This document shows, in pieces, positions 33,654-41,996 of a stretch of DNA of 64,000 nt. The notes under the pieces were generated by a model. That model was not told the origin of the DNA, ran no database searches, and saw only the letters and a list, made by a program, of their open reading frames with translations. This stretch comes from Microbacterium sp. 3J1 (GTDB lineage: Bacteria > Actinomycetota > Actinomycetes > Actinomycetales > Microbacteriaceae): the NCBI RefSeq assembly GCF_001049495.1, contig NZ_CDWI01000014.1, positions 62,001 to 126,000 on the forward strand, written 5' to 3'. The position numbers were made by a program, and so were the translations under genes. Each line of letters starts with the position of its first letter. The first letter of the stretch is position 1.

Positions 33654-34489
33654 CCGCCACCCCCGCTGTACGACTGCACGAGCGCCGTGATCACCATGCC
33701 CCATCCGTCGATGAGCAGGAAGAGGAGGATCTTGAACGGCAGCGAGATCATGACCGGCGGGAGCATCATCATGCCCATCGACATCAGGGCGCTGGCGACC
33801 ACGAGGTCGATCACGAGGAACGGCACGAAGATGATGAAGCCGATGAGGAACGCCGCACGCAGCTCGCTGATCATGAAGGCGGGAACGAGCGTCTGCAGCG
33901 GGATGCTCGCGGCATCCGTCGGGTTGTCCATCTGCGCCGCCCGGTACATGAGCGCGATGTCCTCTTCACGCGTGTAGGCGAGCATCCATGCGCGCAGCGG
34001 TTCCTGCGCGAGCTCGAAGGCGCGTCCGAAGTCGATCTGGCCGGCTGTGAACGGGCCGACCGCCACCGCGTTGATGTCCGTCAGGACGGGCCACATGATG
34101 AACAGCGTGAGGAAGAGGCTCAGCCCTGCCAGCACCTGGTTCGGCGGGATCGACGGCAGCGACAGGGCGTTGCGGGTGAGGGCCAGCACCACGAAGATCT
34201 TGGTGAAGCTCGACATCATGAGCAGCAACGCCGGAGCCACGCTCAGCACGGTGATGCCGAGCAGCGTCATGATGCTGTCGGACGGCGTGCCGTTGATGCC
34301 GTTGATCGTCACGCCCTCGCCGTCGCCGACCTCGGCCGGCACGAGCGGTGTGGCGGCATGCGCGCCGGTGGCGGAGAGCAGGACCAGCACGACCGCGCCG
34401 CAGAGCGCGGCGGCGAGGAGCACTCCGCTGCGGCGCGAGAGGCGCCGTCCGCGCGCGGACGGCGCGGTGCGAGGCACGGATGCGGGCAC
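33650..34489 (-). CDS. fliP: Flagellar biosynthesis protein FliP
   Basis: 279 residues, GTG 34489 with GGAG seven bases upstream. A cleavable signal sequence (residues ~20-45, ending GAHAA) precedes the FliP core: LLMMSSFTKIFVVLALTRNAL, PPNQVLAGLSLFLTLFIMWP, then the periplasmic loop and LPPVMISLPFKILLFLLIDGW. It is first in the fliP-fliQ-fliR-flhB-flhA-csrA operon, behind a flagellar-type promoter and a leader with two CsrA-like hairpins. Confidence 0.97.
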   Translation of the reverse strand: MPASVPRTAPSARGRRLSRRSGVLLAAALCGAVVLVLLSATGAHAATPLVPAEVGDGEGVTINGINGTPSDSIMTLLGITVLSVAPALLLMMSSFTKIFVVLALTRNALSLPSIPPNQVLAGLSLFLTLFIMWPVLTDINAVAVGPFTAGQIDFGRAFELAQEPLRAWMLAYTREEDIALMYRAAQMDNPTDAASIPLQTLVPAFMISELRAAFLIGFIIFVPFLVIDLVVASALMSMGMMMLPPVMISLPFKILLFLLIDGWGMVITALVQSYSGGGG

Positions 34490-34515
34490 GGAGGCACTCC
34501 GAAGATGGGAGATGT

Positions 34516-34555
34516 GGCCGATCCGTAGCCGGGGTGTCGAGCGATCCGTGCTCGA
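34516..34555 (-). promoter_or_regulatory. Tandem CsrA-like hairpins in the fliP leader
   Basis: In the minus-strand RNA, hairpin 1 (34537-34555) is UCGAGC-ACGGAUC-GCUCGA and hairpin 2 (34516-34530) is GGCU-ACGGAUC-GGCC (one G-U pair). Both put GGA in a seven-base loop, the known CsrA recognition form. They lie between the promoter and the fliP ribosome-binding site. Confidence 0.65.
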
Positions 34556-34561
34556 AGTGGA

Positions 34562-34591
34562 CTATCGCGACAGGAGGGGGCGCGCGTAACC
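34562..34591 (-). promoter_or_regulatory. Flagellar-sigma-type promoter of the fliP operon
   Basis: GGTTAC-N16-CGCGATAG on the minus strand, in the 115-base gap between the fliO stop and the fliP start. Confidence 0.75.
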
Positions 34592-34604
34592 GCGGCCTCC
34601 CCGC

Positions 34605-35030
34605 TCAGGCGACGGAGCGCAGCGCCCGATCGACGATGTCGTCCGGTGGCTCCTCCGCCGACGGGGCGAGCTCCTGCGGCTGCTCGTCGTCGAGCACGGG
34701 AGCCTCCTGGGTGTCGACGACGCTGATGCCCTGCTCCGTCACTCCGAGGACGTAGCGGATACCGCCGAATTCGGCGACCACGAGCTGCGCCTTGCCGCCG
34801 AGACCGGAGCGGGCGACGACGGTGATCTTCTCGGGACGCGGGCGGGGCACGGCGGTCGGTCGTGACGGCATCCGCTTCGCGAGCGAGAGCAGCTTCTTCG
34901 GCACGAGCTCGGACACCGGGCTGGTGCCCCTGGTCTGGCTCTTCTGGAGGCGGCGGCTGAGAAAGAGCAGCAGGCCCAGCACGGCCCCCAGGGCGACGAT
35001 CGCACGCAGGGCGACGAGCAGGTCGTCCAT
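34605..35030 (-). CDS. fliO: FliO-type flagellar biosynthesis protein
   Basis: 141 residues. One N-terminal membrane anchor (LLVALRAIVALGAVLGLLLFL), a basic stretch, then a FliO-like beta domain: ITVVARSGLGGKAQLVVAEFGGIRYVLGVTEQGISVV. An acidic Pro-rich tail follows. FliO helps FliP assembly. It sits between fliN and fliP as in other flagellar clusters. Confidence 0.88.
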   Translation of the reverse strand: MDDLLVALRAIVALGAVLGLLLFLSRRLQKSQTRGTSPVSELVPKKLLSLAKRMPSRPTAVPRPRPEKITVVARSGLGGKAQLVVAEFGGIRYVLGVTEQGISVVDTQEAPVLDDEQPQELAPSAEEPPDDIVDRALRSVA

Positions 35031-35033
35031 GGG

Positions 35034-35690
35034 TCAGACCGTCTCGGCGCCGTCGAGGATCCGCTCGACGCGGATGGCGAAGTCGCCCTCGGCGACCACG
35101 ACCGTGCCGTGGCCGATGAGCCGTCCGTTGAGCTTGATGTCGGCGGGCGAGCCTGCCGCGCGGTCGAGCTCGACGACCCGGCCGGGCTCGAGCGACAGCA
35201 CGTCGCGCACGGGCATCCTGGTGCGTCCGATCTCGACCACGAGCTCCATCTCGACGCCGGCGATGCGGCTCAGTCGCTGCGGTCCGGCGGGTGCCGGCGC
35301 GCGATCGCCCTCGATGCGCACCGACGTGCGGCCGACGACGGTGCCTGCGGCGTCGACGAGATCGAAGATCTGCGTGCCGGCATCCGTGAACACCTCGGCG
35401 GCGTCGACCAGGCGTCCGTCCCCGAGTGATCCGGCACCGAGCACCGCGACCGCGGCCTCGAAGATCGGATGCAGTCGGTCGGCGAGGTCCGCGGCGGCCG
35501 AGCCGTCCTCCAGGTGCGACGGGTCGGCGATCTGGATCGCGATGCGTGCGCCGGGGGTGCCGGTGAACGTGACGACGACCGCGTCGCCCGTCGCGCCCGG
35601 ATCGGTCGAGGGGGCGGGGATGACCGGGTAGCCGAACGGCAGCTTGCCGGCAATCGCCGCGGCGACGGCGGTCTCGTGGAAGGTGCTCAT
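35034..35690 (-). CDS. fliN: Flagellar motor switch protein FliN (with N-terminal extension)
   Basis: 218 residues, longer than a minimal FliN. The C-terminal ~75 residues are the SpoA/FliN domain (MELVVEIGRTRMPVRDVLSLEPGRVVELD ... DIKLNGRLIGHGTVVV). The N-terminal ~135 residues are a separate alpha/beta domain (VVVTFTGTPGARIAIQIADPS ... LVDAAEVFTDAGTQIFDLVD) that recalls the CheC/FliM-like middle of FliY but lacks obvious phosphatase motifs. It forms the C-ring with FliM and FliG. Its ATG overlaps the fliM stop. Confidence 0.9.
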   Translation of the reverse strand: MSTFHETAVAAAIAGKLPFGYPVIPAPSTDPGATGDAVVVTFTGTPGARIAIQIADPSHLEDGSAAADLADRLHPIFEAAVAVLGAGSLGDGRLVDAAEVFTDAGTQIFDLVDAAGTVVGRTSVRIEGDRAPAPAGPQRLSRIAGVEMELVVEIGRTRMPVRDVLSLEPGRVVELDRAAGSPADIKLNGRLIGHGTVVVAEGDFAIRVERILDGAETV

Positions 35691-36610
35691 CAGTGGGTCT
35701 CCTCGTGGGTGGTCGTGATCTTGCAGGTGAGCCGCGATCCGCGGCTGCCGGGCGTCGCTCGCGCGAGGTGCGTGCGACCGGCCACCAGTTCGTACGGGCT
35801 GGTCTCGGGATGCGGGAGGCGGAGCAGGTCGCCCGGGGCGAGGTCGAGCACCTCCCCCGCGCCGATGGTCAGCGGTGCGAGGCGCAGGGTCACCTCGAGC
35901 GGAGCGCTGCGCACCTGGTCGAGCGTGTGCTGCGCCGTGTGCGCCGCCGAGGCATCGGAGCCGGTGGCCGCGAGCCGGTCGACGACGGCGGATGCGGGGA
36001 GCATGACCGTCGCCGTCGTCTCGGTCTCACCGAGCCGCATCGTGTAGCGCGCGACGATCACGGCGGCTGCGGCGGAGATGACCTGCATGTACTGCGGGTT
36101 GTAGTGCACGGCCGCGAATCTCGGCTCGCCCGGCAGCAGCGCGCCGAGGCTCGCGTGGAGGTGCTCGAAGGTGCCGTCCATGAGGTTGCGGACCAGTGCG
36201 AGCTCGATCGGGGTGAAGGTGCGGGCCTCGGGAAGAGAGGTGCTGCGTCCGCCCATCATCTGCACGACCCACAGCAGCGCGCTGTCGAGACCGAACTGCA
36301 CGACGCACGGTTCGTCGCGGTCGGCGAACGCCCCCGCCACCATCGCCGTCGTCCCGGGAAGCGTCGCCGCGTACTCCTCGTACGACACCAGCTCCACGGT
36401 CTCCAGCGACAGGTGCGCCCGCACCCGGATCTTCGCGGTGAGCTGCGACGACCAGAGCCGCGCGAACGACTCGAACGCGGCTTCGAGATGGCGGGTGCTC
36501 TCGCGGCCCAGCTGCGCGGGGCGGCTGAAGTCGTAGGCGGGGTACCGACCGCGGGGGTCGTGCAGCACGGCGGCTGCGGTCATGGGGGTCTCCTCGACGC
36601 TGATGCTCAT
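35690..36610 (-). CDS. fliM: Flagellar motor switch protein FliM
   Basis: 306 residues. It has the FliM middle domain (YDFSRPAQLGRESTRHLEAAFESFARLWSSQLTAKIRVR, LPGTTAMVAGAF, WVVQMMGGRSTSL, FTPIELALVRNLMDGTFEHL) and a C-terminal SpoA domain (VTLRLAPLTIGAGEVLDLAPGDLLRL). The N-terminal ~20 residues do not contain the usual LSQxEIDALL CheY-binding peptide. I use ATG 36610 with GAGAAG upstream; ATG 36583 is the alternative. It follows motB directly, with no fliL between. Confidence 0.93.
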   Translation of the reverse strand: MSISVEETPMTAAAVLHDPRGRYPAYDFSRPAQLGRESTRHLEAAFESFARLWSSQLTAKIRVRAHLSLETVELVSYEEYAATLPGTTAMVAGAFADRDEPCVVQFGLDSALLWVVQMMGGRSTSLPEARTFTPIELALVRNLMDGTFEHLHASLGALLPGEPRFAAVHYNPQYMQVISAAAAVIVARYTMRLGETETTATVMLPASAVVDRLAATGSDASAAHTAQHTLDQVRSAPLEVTLRLAPLTIGAGEVLDLAPGDLLRLPHPETSPYELVAGRTHLARATPGSRGSRLTCKITTTHEETH

Positions 36611-36616
36611 GTCTTC

Positions 36617-37426
36617 TCAGTTCGTGTCGGCGGCAGCGAGGGCGGGGATCAGAGCCCGCACCTGCTCCTCCTCGTTCGATTCGACGACGATGTCGACGCG
36701 GCGATTGCTCGCCAGCGCCTCCACGCTGTCTCCCTGGGCGAGGGGACGGGTGTCGGAGAACGCCGTCGCCTTCACCCGGGGGCCGGCGACGCCCTCGTGC
36801 TCCACGAGGAAGCGCGCGACCTGCGTGGCGCGCCCTCCGGAGAGCTCCCAGTTCGTCGCGAAGGGATAGGCCGACAGGCGGTGATCCGCGTGCCCCTCGA
36901 CGCTGACCTGGTTGTCGACCGTGATGAGGACGTCGCCGATCGTGTTGAGGACCGCGTCGGCCTTGCCCGAGAGATCCGAGCTGTTGTCGGCGAAGAACGT
37001 CTCGGCCCCGATGAGTCCGACCTTGAGGCCGCGGTCGTCGATCGCGAAGTCGACGGTGTTCTGCAGGCCCTGCACGGCCAGCGCCGCACTCATCCGGTCT
37101 CGCAGCCCCTCGAGGCTCTCGTACTCGGCCGTGGCGCGAGCCGTGAGATCGACCACGCCGTCATCGTCCTGCAGCTCGGGCGGGATCACCATGCCCTCGG
37201 CGGTGTCGGCCCCGCCTTCGGTGGCCTCCTGACCGAATCCGGTGGCGAGGCTGTTCGCGAGCAGCTCGAACTTGGTCTTGTCGACGTTCGACACGGCGAA
37301 CAGCACGATGAACAGGCACATGAGCACCGTGACCATGTCGGCGTACGACACGGCCCAGCGCTCGTCCGGCTCGTCGTGGGAATCGTCCTCGTGGCCGCGG
37401 CGGCCCGAACGACGGGCAGCGCTCAC
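36617..37426 (-). CDS. motB: Flagellar motor stator protein MotB
   Basis: 269 residues, GTG 37426 overlapping the motA stop (GTGA). Charged N-terminus, then RWAVSYADMVTVLMCLFIVLFAVS with the proton-carrying Asp at residue ~30. The OmpA-like peptidoglycan-binding domain is at ~130-260: FFADNSSDLSGKADAVL, VSVEGHADHRLS, NWELSGGRATQVARFLV and ASNRRVDIVVES. It anchors the stator to the wall. Confidence 0.95.
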   Translation of the reverse strand: MSAARRSGRRGHEDDSHDEPDERWAVSYADMVTVLMCLFIVLFAVSNVDKTKFELLANSLATGFGQEATEGGADTAEGMVIPPELQDDDGVVDLTARATAEYESLEGLRDRMSAALAVQGLQNTVDFAIDDRGLKVGLIGAETFFADNSSDLSGKADAVLNTIGDVLITVDNQVSVEGHADHRLSAYPFATNWELSGGRATQVARFLVEHEGVAGPRVKATAFSDTRPLAQGDSVEALASNRRVDIVVESNEEEQVRALIPALAAADTN

Positions 37427-38220
37427 TGCGTCTCCTCCGCGGACCGCTGCTCCTGCTTCTGCTTCTTCGACTTCGGCTTGACTGTCGACAGCGCCTCGAG
37501 GCGCTCCTGGAGCAGGTGCGGAGCGCTCCCCGCCTGGATCGCGAGCATCCCCTCGGAGACGAGGGTCATCCGCTCGAGCTCGACCGCCCCGATGCGGTTG
37601 AGGCGACCGGCGATCGGGTTCCAGATGAAGTTCGCCGACAGCAGCCCCCACAGCGTCGCCACGAACGCCGCGGCGATCATGGGTCCGAGGTGGTCGGGCT
37701 CGTCGAGCTTCTCGAGGACGTGCGTGAGGGAGACGACCGTGCCCACGATGCCGATGGTGGGCGCGTATCCGCCGAGGGAGGCGAAGAACTTGGCCGCGAC
37801 CCGTGTACGGGAGGTGGCCGCGGTGATCTCGTCGTCCATGGTGAGGCGCAGGTCCTCGGCATCCGTGCCGTCGGCCAGTGCCTGGAGCGCCTGGCGGGTG
37901 AAGGCGTCCGGCGCGCCGTCGAGCTCCTGCTCGAGGGAGAGCAGCCCCTCTCCGCGCGCCTTCTCGGCGTATCCGACCAGGAAGGGGATGACGGCTTCTG
38001 GCGTCGTCTTCGGGCCGCGCACCATGCGACCGAGGCTCTTCACGGCGAGGATCGTGTCGCGGAGGGTGTGGCTGGCGATGCCGACGCCGATCGTCGACCC
38101 GAGCACGAGGATCATCGGCGCGGGGATGAGCAGGGCCTGGAAGCTGGCGCCCTCCATCGTGATCATGGCGACGAGCGCACCGAACGCCAGGATCACGCCG
38201 ATGATGAATGCGGGATCCAC
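37423..38220 (-). CDS. motA: Flagellar motor stator protein MotA
   Basis: 265 residues from GTG 38220 (GGGGGA six bases before). Four membrane segments; MotA landmarks are the basic cytosolic loop with EKARGEGLLSLEQELD, then FFASLGGYAPTIGIVGTVVSLTHVLEKLDEPDHLGPMIAAAFVATLWG. The proton channel forms with MotB. The preceding flbD stop is two bases away, and motB overlaps it. Confidence 0.95.
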   Translation of the reverse strand: MDPAFIIGVILAFGALVAMITMEGASFQALLIPAPMILVLGSTIGVGIASHTLRDTILAVKSLGRMVRGPKTTPEAVIPFLVGYAEKARGEGLLSLEQELDGAPDAFTRQALQALADGTDAEDLRLTMDDEITAATSRTRVAAKFFASLGGYAPTIGIVGTVVSLTHVLEKLDEPDHLGPMIAAAFVATLWGLLSANFIWNPIAGRLNRIGAVELERMTLVSEGMLAIQAGSAPHLLQERLEALSTVKPKSKKQKQEQRSAEETQ

Positions 38221-38222
38221 CG

Positions 38223-38438
38223 TCACTCCCCCGTGTTCCGGCCGAGCGTCCGCGCGGCGTCGAGCACGCGTGCCCGGTAGGCGACGATCAGCTCGATGAC
38301 CGCATCGAGGCTCTCGGCGACGACGTAGACGTGTCCGTCGAGCATGTGGAGGGTCGTGTCGGGAGAAGCCTGGACGCGTTCGATCAGGTCGGGGTTGACT
38401 GCGAACCTCGTCTGGTCGAGTCGGGTGACGGTGATCAT
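38223..38438 (-). CDS. flbD: FlbD family flagellar protein
   Basis: 71 residues: MITVTRLDQTRFAVNPDLIERVQ ... TTLHMLDGHVYVVAESLDAVIELI. It is the short FlbD/SwrD-type protein found before motA in Gram-positive flagellar operons; in B. subtilis SwrD raises motor torque. This is not the Caulobacter NtrC-like FlbD. First gene after the promoter at 38483-38512. Confidence 0.93.
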   Translation of the reverse strand: MITVTRLDQTRFAVNPDLIERVQASPDTTLHMLDGHVYVVAESLDAVIELIVAYRARVLDAARTLGRNTGE

Positions 38439-38482
38439 CGGATGCGCTCCGGGCGTCGGGATGGAGGGGGAAGTCCACCCGA

Positions 38483-38512
38483 CTATCGCGACGCACTGCC
38501 CGCCCGGTAACC
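38483..38512 (-). promoter_or_regulatory. Flagellar-sigma-type promoter of flbD-motA-motB-fliM-fliN-fliO
   Basis: GGTTAC-N16-CGCGATAG on the minus strand, in the gap between the flgE stop and flbD. Its leader lacks an ACGGA loop. Confidence 0.75.
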
Positions 38513-38616
38513 CGCGGCCGAGGCAGAGCGCATCGAGACCGGGGGCACCGGAGGACTCCCGCGATGACGCGGAGTCCCCCGGTGCCCGCGGGGTGGAGGC
38601 GCGATGGCGCCCAGGA

Positions 38617-39783
38617 TCAGCGCTTGAGCTGCGTGAGTTCCTGGAGCACCTCGTCGCTCGTGGTGATGATGCGCGCGTTGGCCTGGAATCCGCGCTGGGC
38701 GACGATGAGGTTGGTGAACTCCTGCGACAGGTCGACGTTGCTCATCTCGAGCGCTCCCGAGACGAGGTCGCCGAAGCCGGCGTCGCCGGGCTCCCCCATG
38801 CGCGCCGCACCGGAGTTGACCGAGACGCGGTAGGCCGTGCCTCCGGCCTTCTCCAGTCCCTCCGGGTTGGCGAAGGTCGCCATCGCGATCTTGCCGAGCG
38901 TCTGGGTCGCGCCGTTGCTGAAGGTGCCGACGATCGAGCCGTCGCCGGTGATGCTGTACGACTTCAGCGTCCCCGCCGCCGCGCCGTCCTGCTTCGTCAC
39001 GGCGACGGTCGAGAGGTCGGCGTATCCGGTGACGGCACCGAGGTCCACGCTCAGGGCACCCGCGGTCAGCGTCAGGCCTGCTCCGGTCTGGGTGCCGTTC
39101 GTGAAGGCGAGAGCGCCGGTCGCGCCGCTGTTCGGCTCGGTGACGTTCCAGCCCGCGGCGGTCTTCGTGAACGTGAGGCTGAGGGTCGACGGCGTGCCTT
39201 GAGCGTCGTAGACGGTGACGTCGCGCACGAGCTGATCGCCCGTCTTCGCGGTCGACGGGAGGTTGCCGGTCACGGTCGCCGACGTGGTCGCCCGAGCAGG
39301 CGCGACGGCGTCGAGGGGCAGCACGATGTTGCCGACTGCCTGACCGGTGTTGACCACGCCGTTCTGCGCGGCCCACCCCTGGACGACCGAGCCGTCGGCG
39401 GTGACCATCTTGCCGGTGGGGTCGAACGAGAAGCCGCCCGCACGGGTGTACAGGGTCTCCCCTCCGGAGCGCACCGCGAAGAAGCCGTCGCCGGAGATCA
39501 TGAGGTCGCCGCCCCGGCCGGTCGCCTGGGCCGAGCCCTGAGCGAAGTTGGTGCGGACGCCGGCCACCTGCACTCCGAGACCGACCTGGGCGGGGTTGCG
39601 CCCGCCGACCTCGTCGTCGGGGATGCCGGGGTTGCCGATGAGCTGCGAGAGGGAGTCCTGGAACAGGACCGACGAGCCCTTGAAGCCGGCGGTGTTGACG
39701 TTGGCGATGTTGTTGCCGGTCACGTCCAGCATGGTCTGGTGCGACCGGAGGCCGGAGATCCCGGAGTAGAGCGAGCGAAGCAT
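38617..39783 (-). CDS. flgE: Flagellar hook protein FlgE
   Basis: 388 residues. The N-terminus LRSLYSGISGLRSHQTMLDV followed by TGNNIANVNTAGFKGSSVLF is the rod/hook motif, followed by GGDLMISGDGFFAVR. The C-terminus has SNVDLSQEFTNLIVAQRGFQ then ANARIITTSDEVLQELTQLKR. It is the hook polymer subunit. No separate flgF or flgG is visible in the window. Last gene of the fliH operon. Confidence 0.95.
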   Translation of the reverse strand: MLRSLYSGISGLRSHQTMLDVTGNNIANVNTAGFKGSSVLFQDSLSQLIGNPGIPDDEVGGRNPAQVGLGVQVAGVRTNFAQGSAQATGRGGDLMISGDGFFAVRSGGETLYTRAGGFSFDPTGKMVTADGSVVQGWAAQNGVVNTGQAVGNIVLPLDAVAPARATTSATVTGNLPSTAKTGDQLVRDVTVYDAQGTPSTLSLTFTKTAAGWNVTEPNSGATGALAFTNGTQTGAGLTLTAGALSVDLGAVTGYADLSTVAVTKQDGAAAGTLKSYSITGDGSIVGTFSNGATQTLGKIAMATFANPEGLEKAGGTAYRVSVNSGAARMGEPGDAGFGDLVSGALEMSNVDLSQEFTNLIVAQRGFQANARIITTSDEVLQELTQLKR

Positions 39784-39813
39784 GTGATTCTCTCTTCCTG
39801 TGTCAGATGGAGG

Positions 39814-40263
39814 TCAGGCAGCGGCGCTGGGGGCCGGTGCGGATGAGGTCGTGGAGGTGATGCCGGTGATGACGTCGAGGGCGACGCTCTTGCCGCCGAT
39901 GGTCACCTGTGGGATCGGCCCGTCGAAGGAGACCTTCGTGACGACGCCGGTGACGCTCTTGCCGTCGGCATCCTTGTAGCTCGCCTCCTGCCCGATGAGC
40001 GCGGTGGCCGCCTGGCGCATGTTCAGCGCGAAGGCCTCGCTGCCGTTGTCGGCGAGGGTGGTGAGCTGCTCCATCATGGCGAGCTGCGTCGTCTGCGAGA
40101 TCATCTCGTTCGTGTCCATCGGACTCGACGGATCCTGATGCGTCAGCTGGGTGACCAGCAGCTTGAGGAACACCTCGCTGTCCATGGTCTGCTTGCGTGC
40201 TGCGGGGTCGGTGGTGCTCCCGGTGTAGATCGAGCTCGGTGCGCTCACCGCGTCGACGGTCAT
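39814..40263 (-). CDS. flgD: Flagellar hook capping protein FlgD
   Basis: 149 residues. The N-terminal signature DSEVFLKLLVTQLTHQDPSSPMDTNEMISQTTQLAMMEQL is diagnostic, followed by a short beta part (ALIGQEASYKDADGKSVTGVVTKVSFDG). It is a truncated, Gram-positive-type FlgD without a full FnIII domain. It scaffolds FlgE polymerisation and is downstream of fliK. Confidence 0.95.
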   Translation of the reverse strand: MTVDAVSAPSSIYTGSTTDPAARKQTMDSEVFLKLLVTQLTHQDPSSPMDTNEMISQTTQLAMMEQLTTLADNGSEAFALNMRQAATALIGQEASYKDADGKSVTGVVTKVSFDGPIPQVTIGGKSVALDVITGITSTTSSAPAPSAAA

Positions 40264-40278
40264 GGCGATGGTGTCCTC

Positions 40279-41631
40279 TCAGGCGAAGGTGTCGAGGCCT
40301 TCGCCGATGGCGGCGCCGGCGATGGTCTGGATGCTGCGGGCGACGGTCGTCCCGCGCTCACCGGGGCGACGGTCGCCCCGTTCGTCGGGTCGAGGCTCAC
40401 GGCCCGAGCCCTGGTCGGCGGGACCGCTCCCCTCGCCGGCGGAGCCACGGCCGGCGTCCGCCTCACCCGCCGCGCCGTGCGCGACGCTGAGGGTCGCCGT
40501 CGGCATGACGGAGGCGAGGTCGCGGCGCAGGTCGGTGGCGATCAGGCGCAGCGCGTCGCGCCCGGCATCCGTCCCCCCGAACAGCTCGACCTGCACGTCC
40601 CCTCCCGCGCTGATGTGCGCACGCAGGGTGACCGGTCCGAGGCTGTCGGGATTCACGGTCATCGTGAGCTGGTGGGTGCCGGCGGGTCGCTGGGCGAGGT
40701 TGATCACGGCGGGCGCGACCTGTGCGGCGACGGCACGAGGCGACGGCGCGTCGGACGCTCCGGTCGGCACGGGTGCTGAGGCACCGCCCGCCTGCGCGAG
40801 CGGCGGGGCGCTGAGAGTGGGCGTCGCGGACGCGGGAGCGGCGGCGGCCTGTGCAGGAGCCGGGGACTCGGATGCTTCGCGGCTCGGCGCGCCCTCTCCC
40901 GGGACGGGCACCGGTGTCTGAGTCCCTCCCGCATGCACGATGCGGAACGCCTGCGGGTCGGCACCGGCAGTGGGCGTCGCGGTGGCGGTGGCGGTGGAGG
41001 ACGGCAGCGGGGAGACGGCGGGCGTGGCGGTCGTCACGGTGGTCGACGCGGGGGCCGACGCGGTCGCCGGTGCGGCGGGCCCCGACATCGAGGAGTCGCC
41101 GTCGGCGTCGGCACCGGCCGTCGCCACGGCATTGGCGGCGATCCGAGAGGCGGGATCGGCATGCTCCGGCGCCGCGGCGTCCGCGACCGGGCCCGGCGCG
41201 ACCACCGTCGGCGATCGGTCCAGCACCGCGGCACCCGGAGATCCCGCGGGCGCGGCGGACGAGGCAGACGACCCGGCTGAGGGCGTCTCCTCGTGCGCGT
41301 CGCCGGTCGGCGCGGGAGCGTCGCCCGTCGGCACCGGTGATCCGGCATCCCCCTCCACCGGCGTCGCGGCCTGCCTTCCGAAGAGCAGGACACCGGCCAC
41401 GGAGGAAGCGAGGTCGCCGGCTGCGGGCGAGGACTCCGGCTCCCCGGTGGCCTGCTCGGCCTCCGTCGTCTGCGCCCCGGCCGCCGTCCCGCGCTCGCCG
41501 TGGGCGAGATCGAACGACTGCTCGGCGCGTCCGAGCGCCTCGCCGAAGGCCGACCCGGTCGACGGCGCTGCGGCTGTCGGCTGGTCGGCGACGGCGGCAG
41601 GGCCGGCGCTCGCCATGCTGACCCCGTTCAT
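40279..41631 (-). CDS. fliK: Flagellar hook-length control protein FliK
   Basis: 450 residues. The long first part is Ala/Pro/Ser/Thr-rich and low complexity, as expected of the molecular ruler. The C-terminal Flg_hook domain is at ~330-410: LTMTVNPDSLGPVTLRAHIS, GGDVQVELFGGTDAGRDALRLIATDLRRDL. It measures hook length and triggers the FlhB switch. It overlaps the preceding small gene by 4 bases. Confidence 0.9.
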   Translation of the reverse strand: MNGVSMASAGPAAVADQPTAAAPSTGSAFGEALGRAEQSFDLAHGERGTAAGAQTTEAEQATGEPESSPAAGDLASSVAGVLLFGRQAATPVEGDAGSPVPTGDAPAPTGDAHEETPSAGSSASSAAPAGSPGAAVLDRSPTVVAPGPVADAAAPEHADPASRIAANAVATAGADADGDSSMSGPAAPATASAPASTTVTTATPAVSPLPSSTATATATPTAGADPQAFRIVHAGGTQTPVPVPGEGAPSREASESPAPAQAAAAPASATPTLSAPPLAQAGGASAPVPTGASDAPSPRAVAAQVAPAVINLAQRPAGTHQLTMTVNPDSLGPVTLRAHISAGGDVQVELFGGTDAGRDALRLIATDLRRDLASVMPTATLSVAHGAAGEADAGRGSAGEGSGPADQGSGREPRPDERGDRRPGERGTTVARSIQTIAGAAIGEGLDTFA

Positions 41632-41996
41632 CGGAGGAGCCCGGTGAGCTTCTGCATCGCCGCCGTCGGGTCGACCGCGCTCGTCGACTCGGTCGTCTGC
41701 GCGGAGAAGAGCGTCTGCAGGACCGAGACCAGCTCGGCCCCCGTCACGTCGTCCTTCGCGGTCCCCGTGGTCCCCGCGTCCACCGCTGCGGGACCTGACG
41801 CCGCATCGACCCCGGTCGCCGCCTTGGCGGCGTCGAGCACACCGGCGAACGTGGCTGCACTGGACTCGGTCGACGCGGAGGCCTCGGCGACGGCAGCCGC
41901 CTCCGCGACCTTCGCCGCGCGCGCCGCAGCGTCGAAGGAGACGATCCGGCTCTCGATGTCATCGACCCTGGCGATCACGGCGTCCAGCCCGCTCAT
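41628..41996 (-). CDS. Short unknown protein between fliJ and fliK
   Basis: 122 residues overlapping both neighbours by 4 bases, so it is translationally coupled. It begins MSGLDAVIARVDDIESRIVS, continues as Ala/Glu/Ser-rich helix, and ends VSVLQTLFSAQTTESTSAVDPTAAMQKLTGLL. In other actinobacterial flagellar operons, from memory, this slot holds a muramidase or NlpC/P60 enzyme that opens with a similar helix; here no catalytic domain is seen. It may be an exported rod/hook-related stub. Confidence 0.65.
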   Translation of the reverse strand: MSGLDAVIARVDDIESRIVSFDAAARAAKVAEAAAVAEASASTESSAATFAGVLDAAKAATGVDAASGPAAVDAGTTGTAKDDVTGAELVSVLQTLFSAQTTESTSAVDPTAAMQKLTGLLR

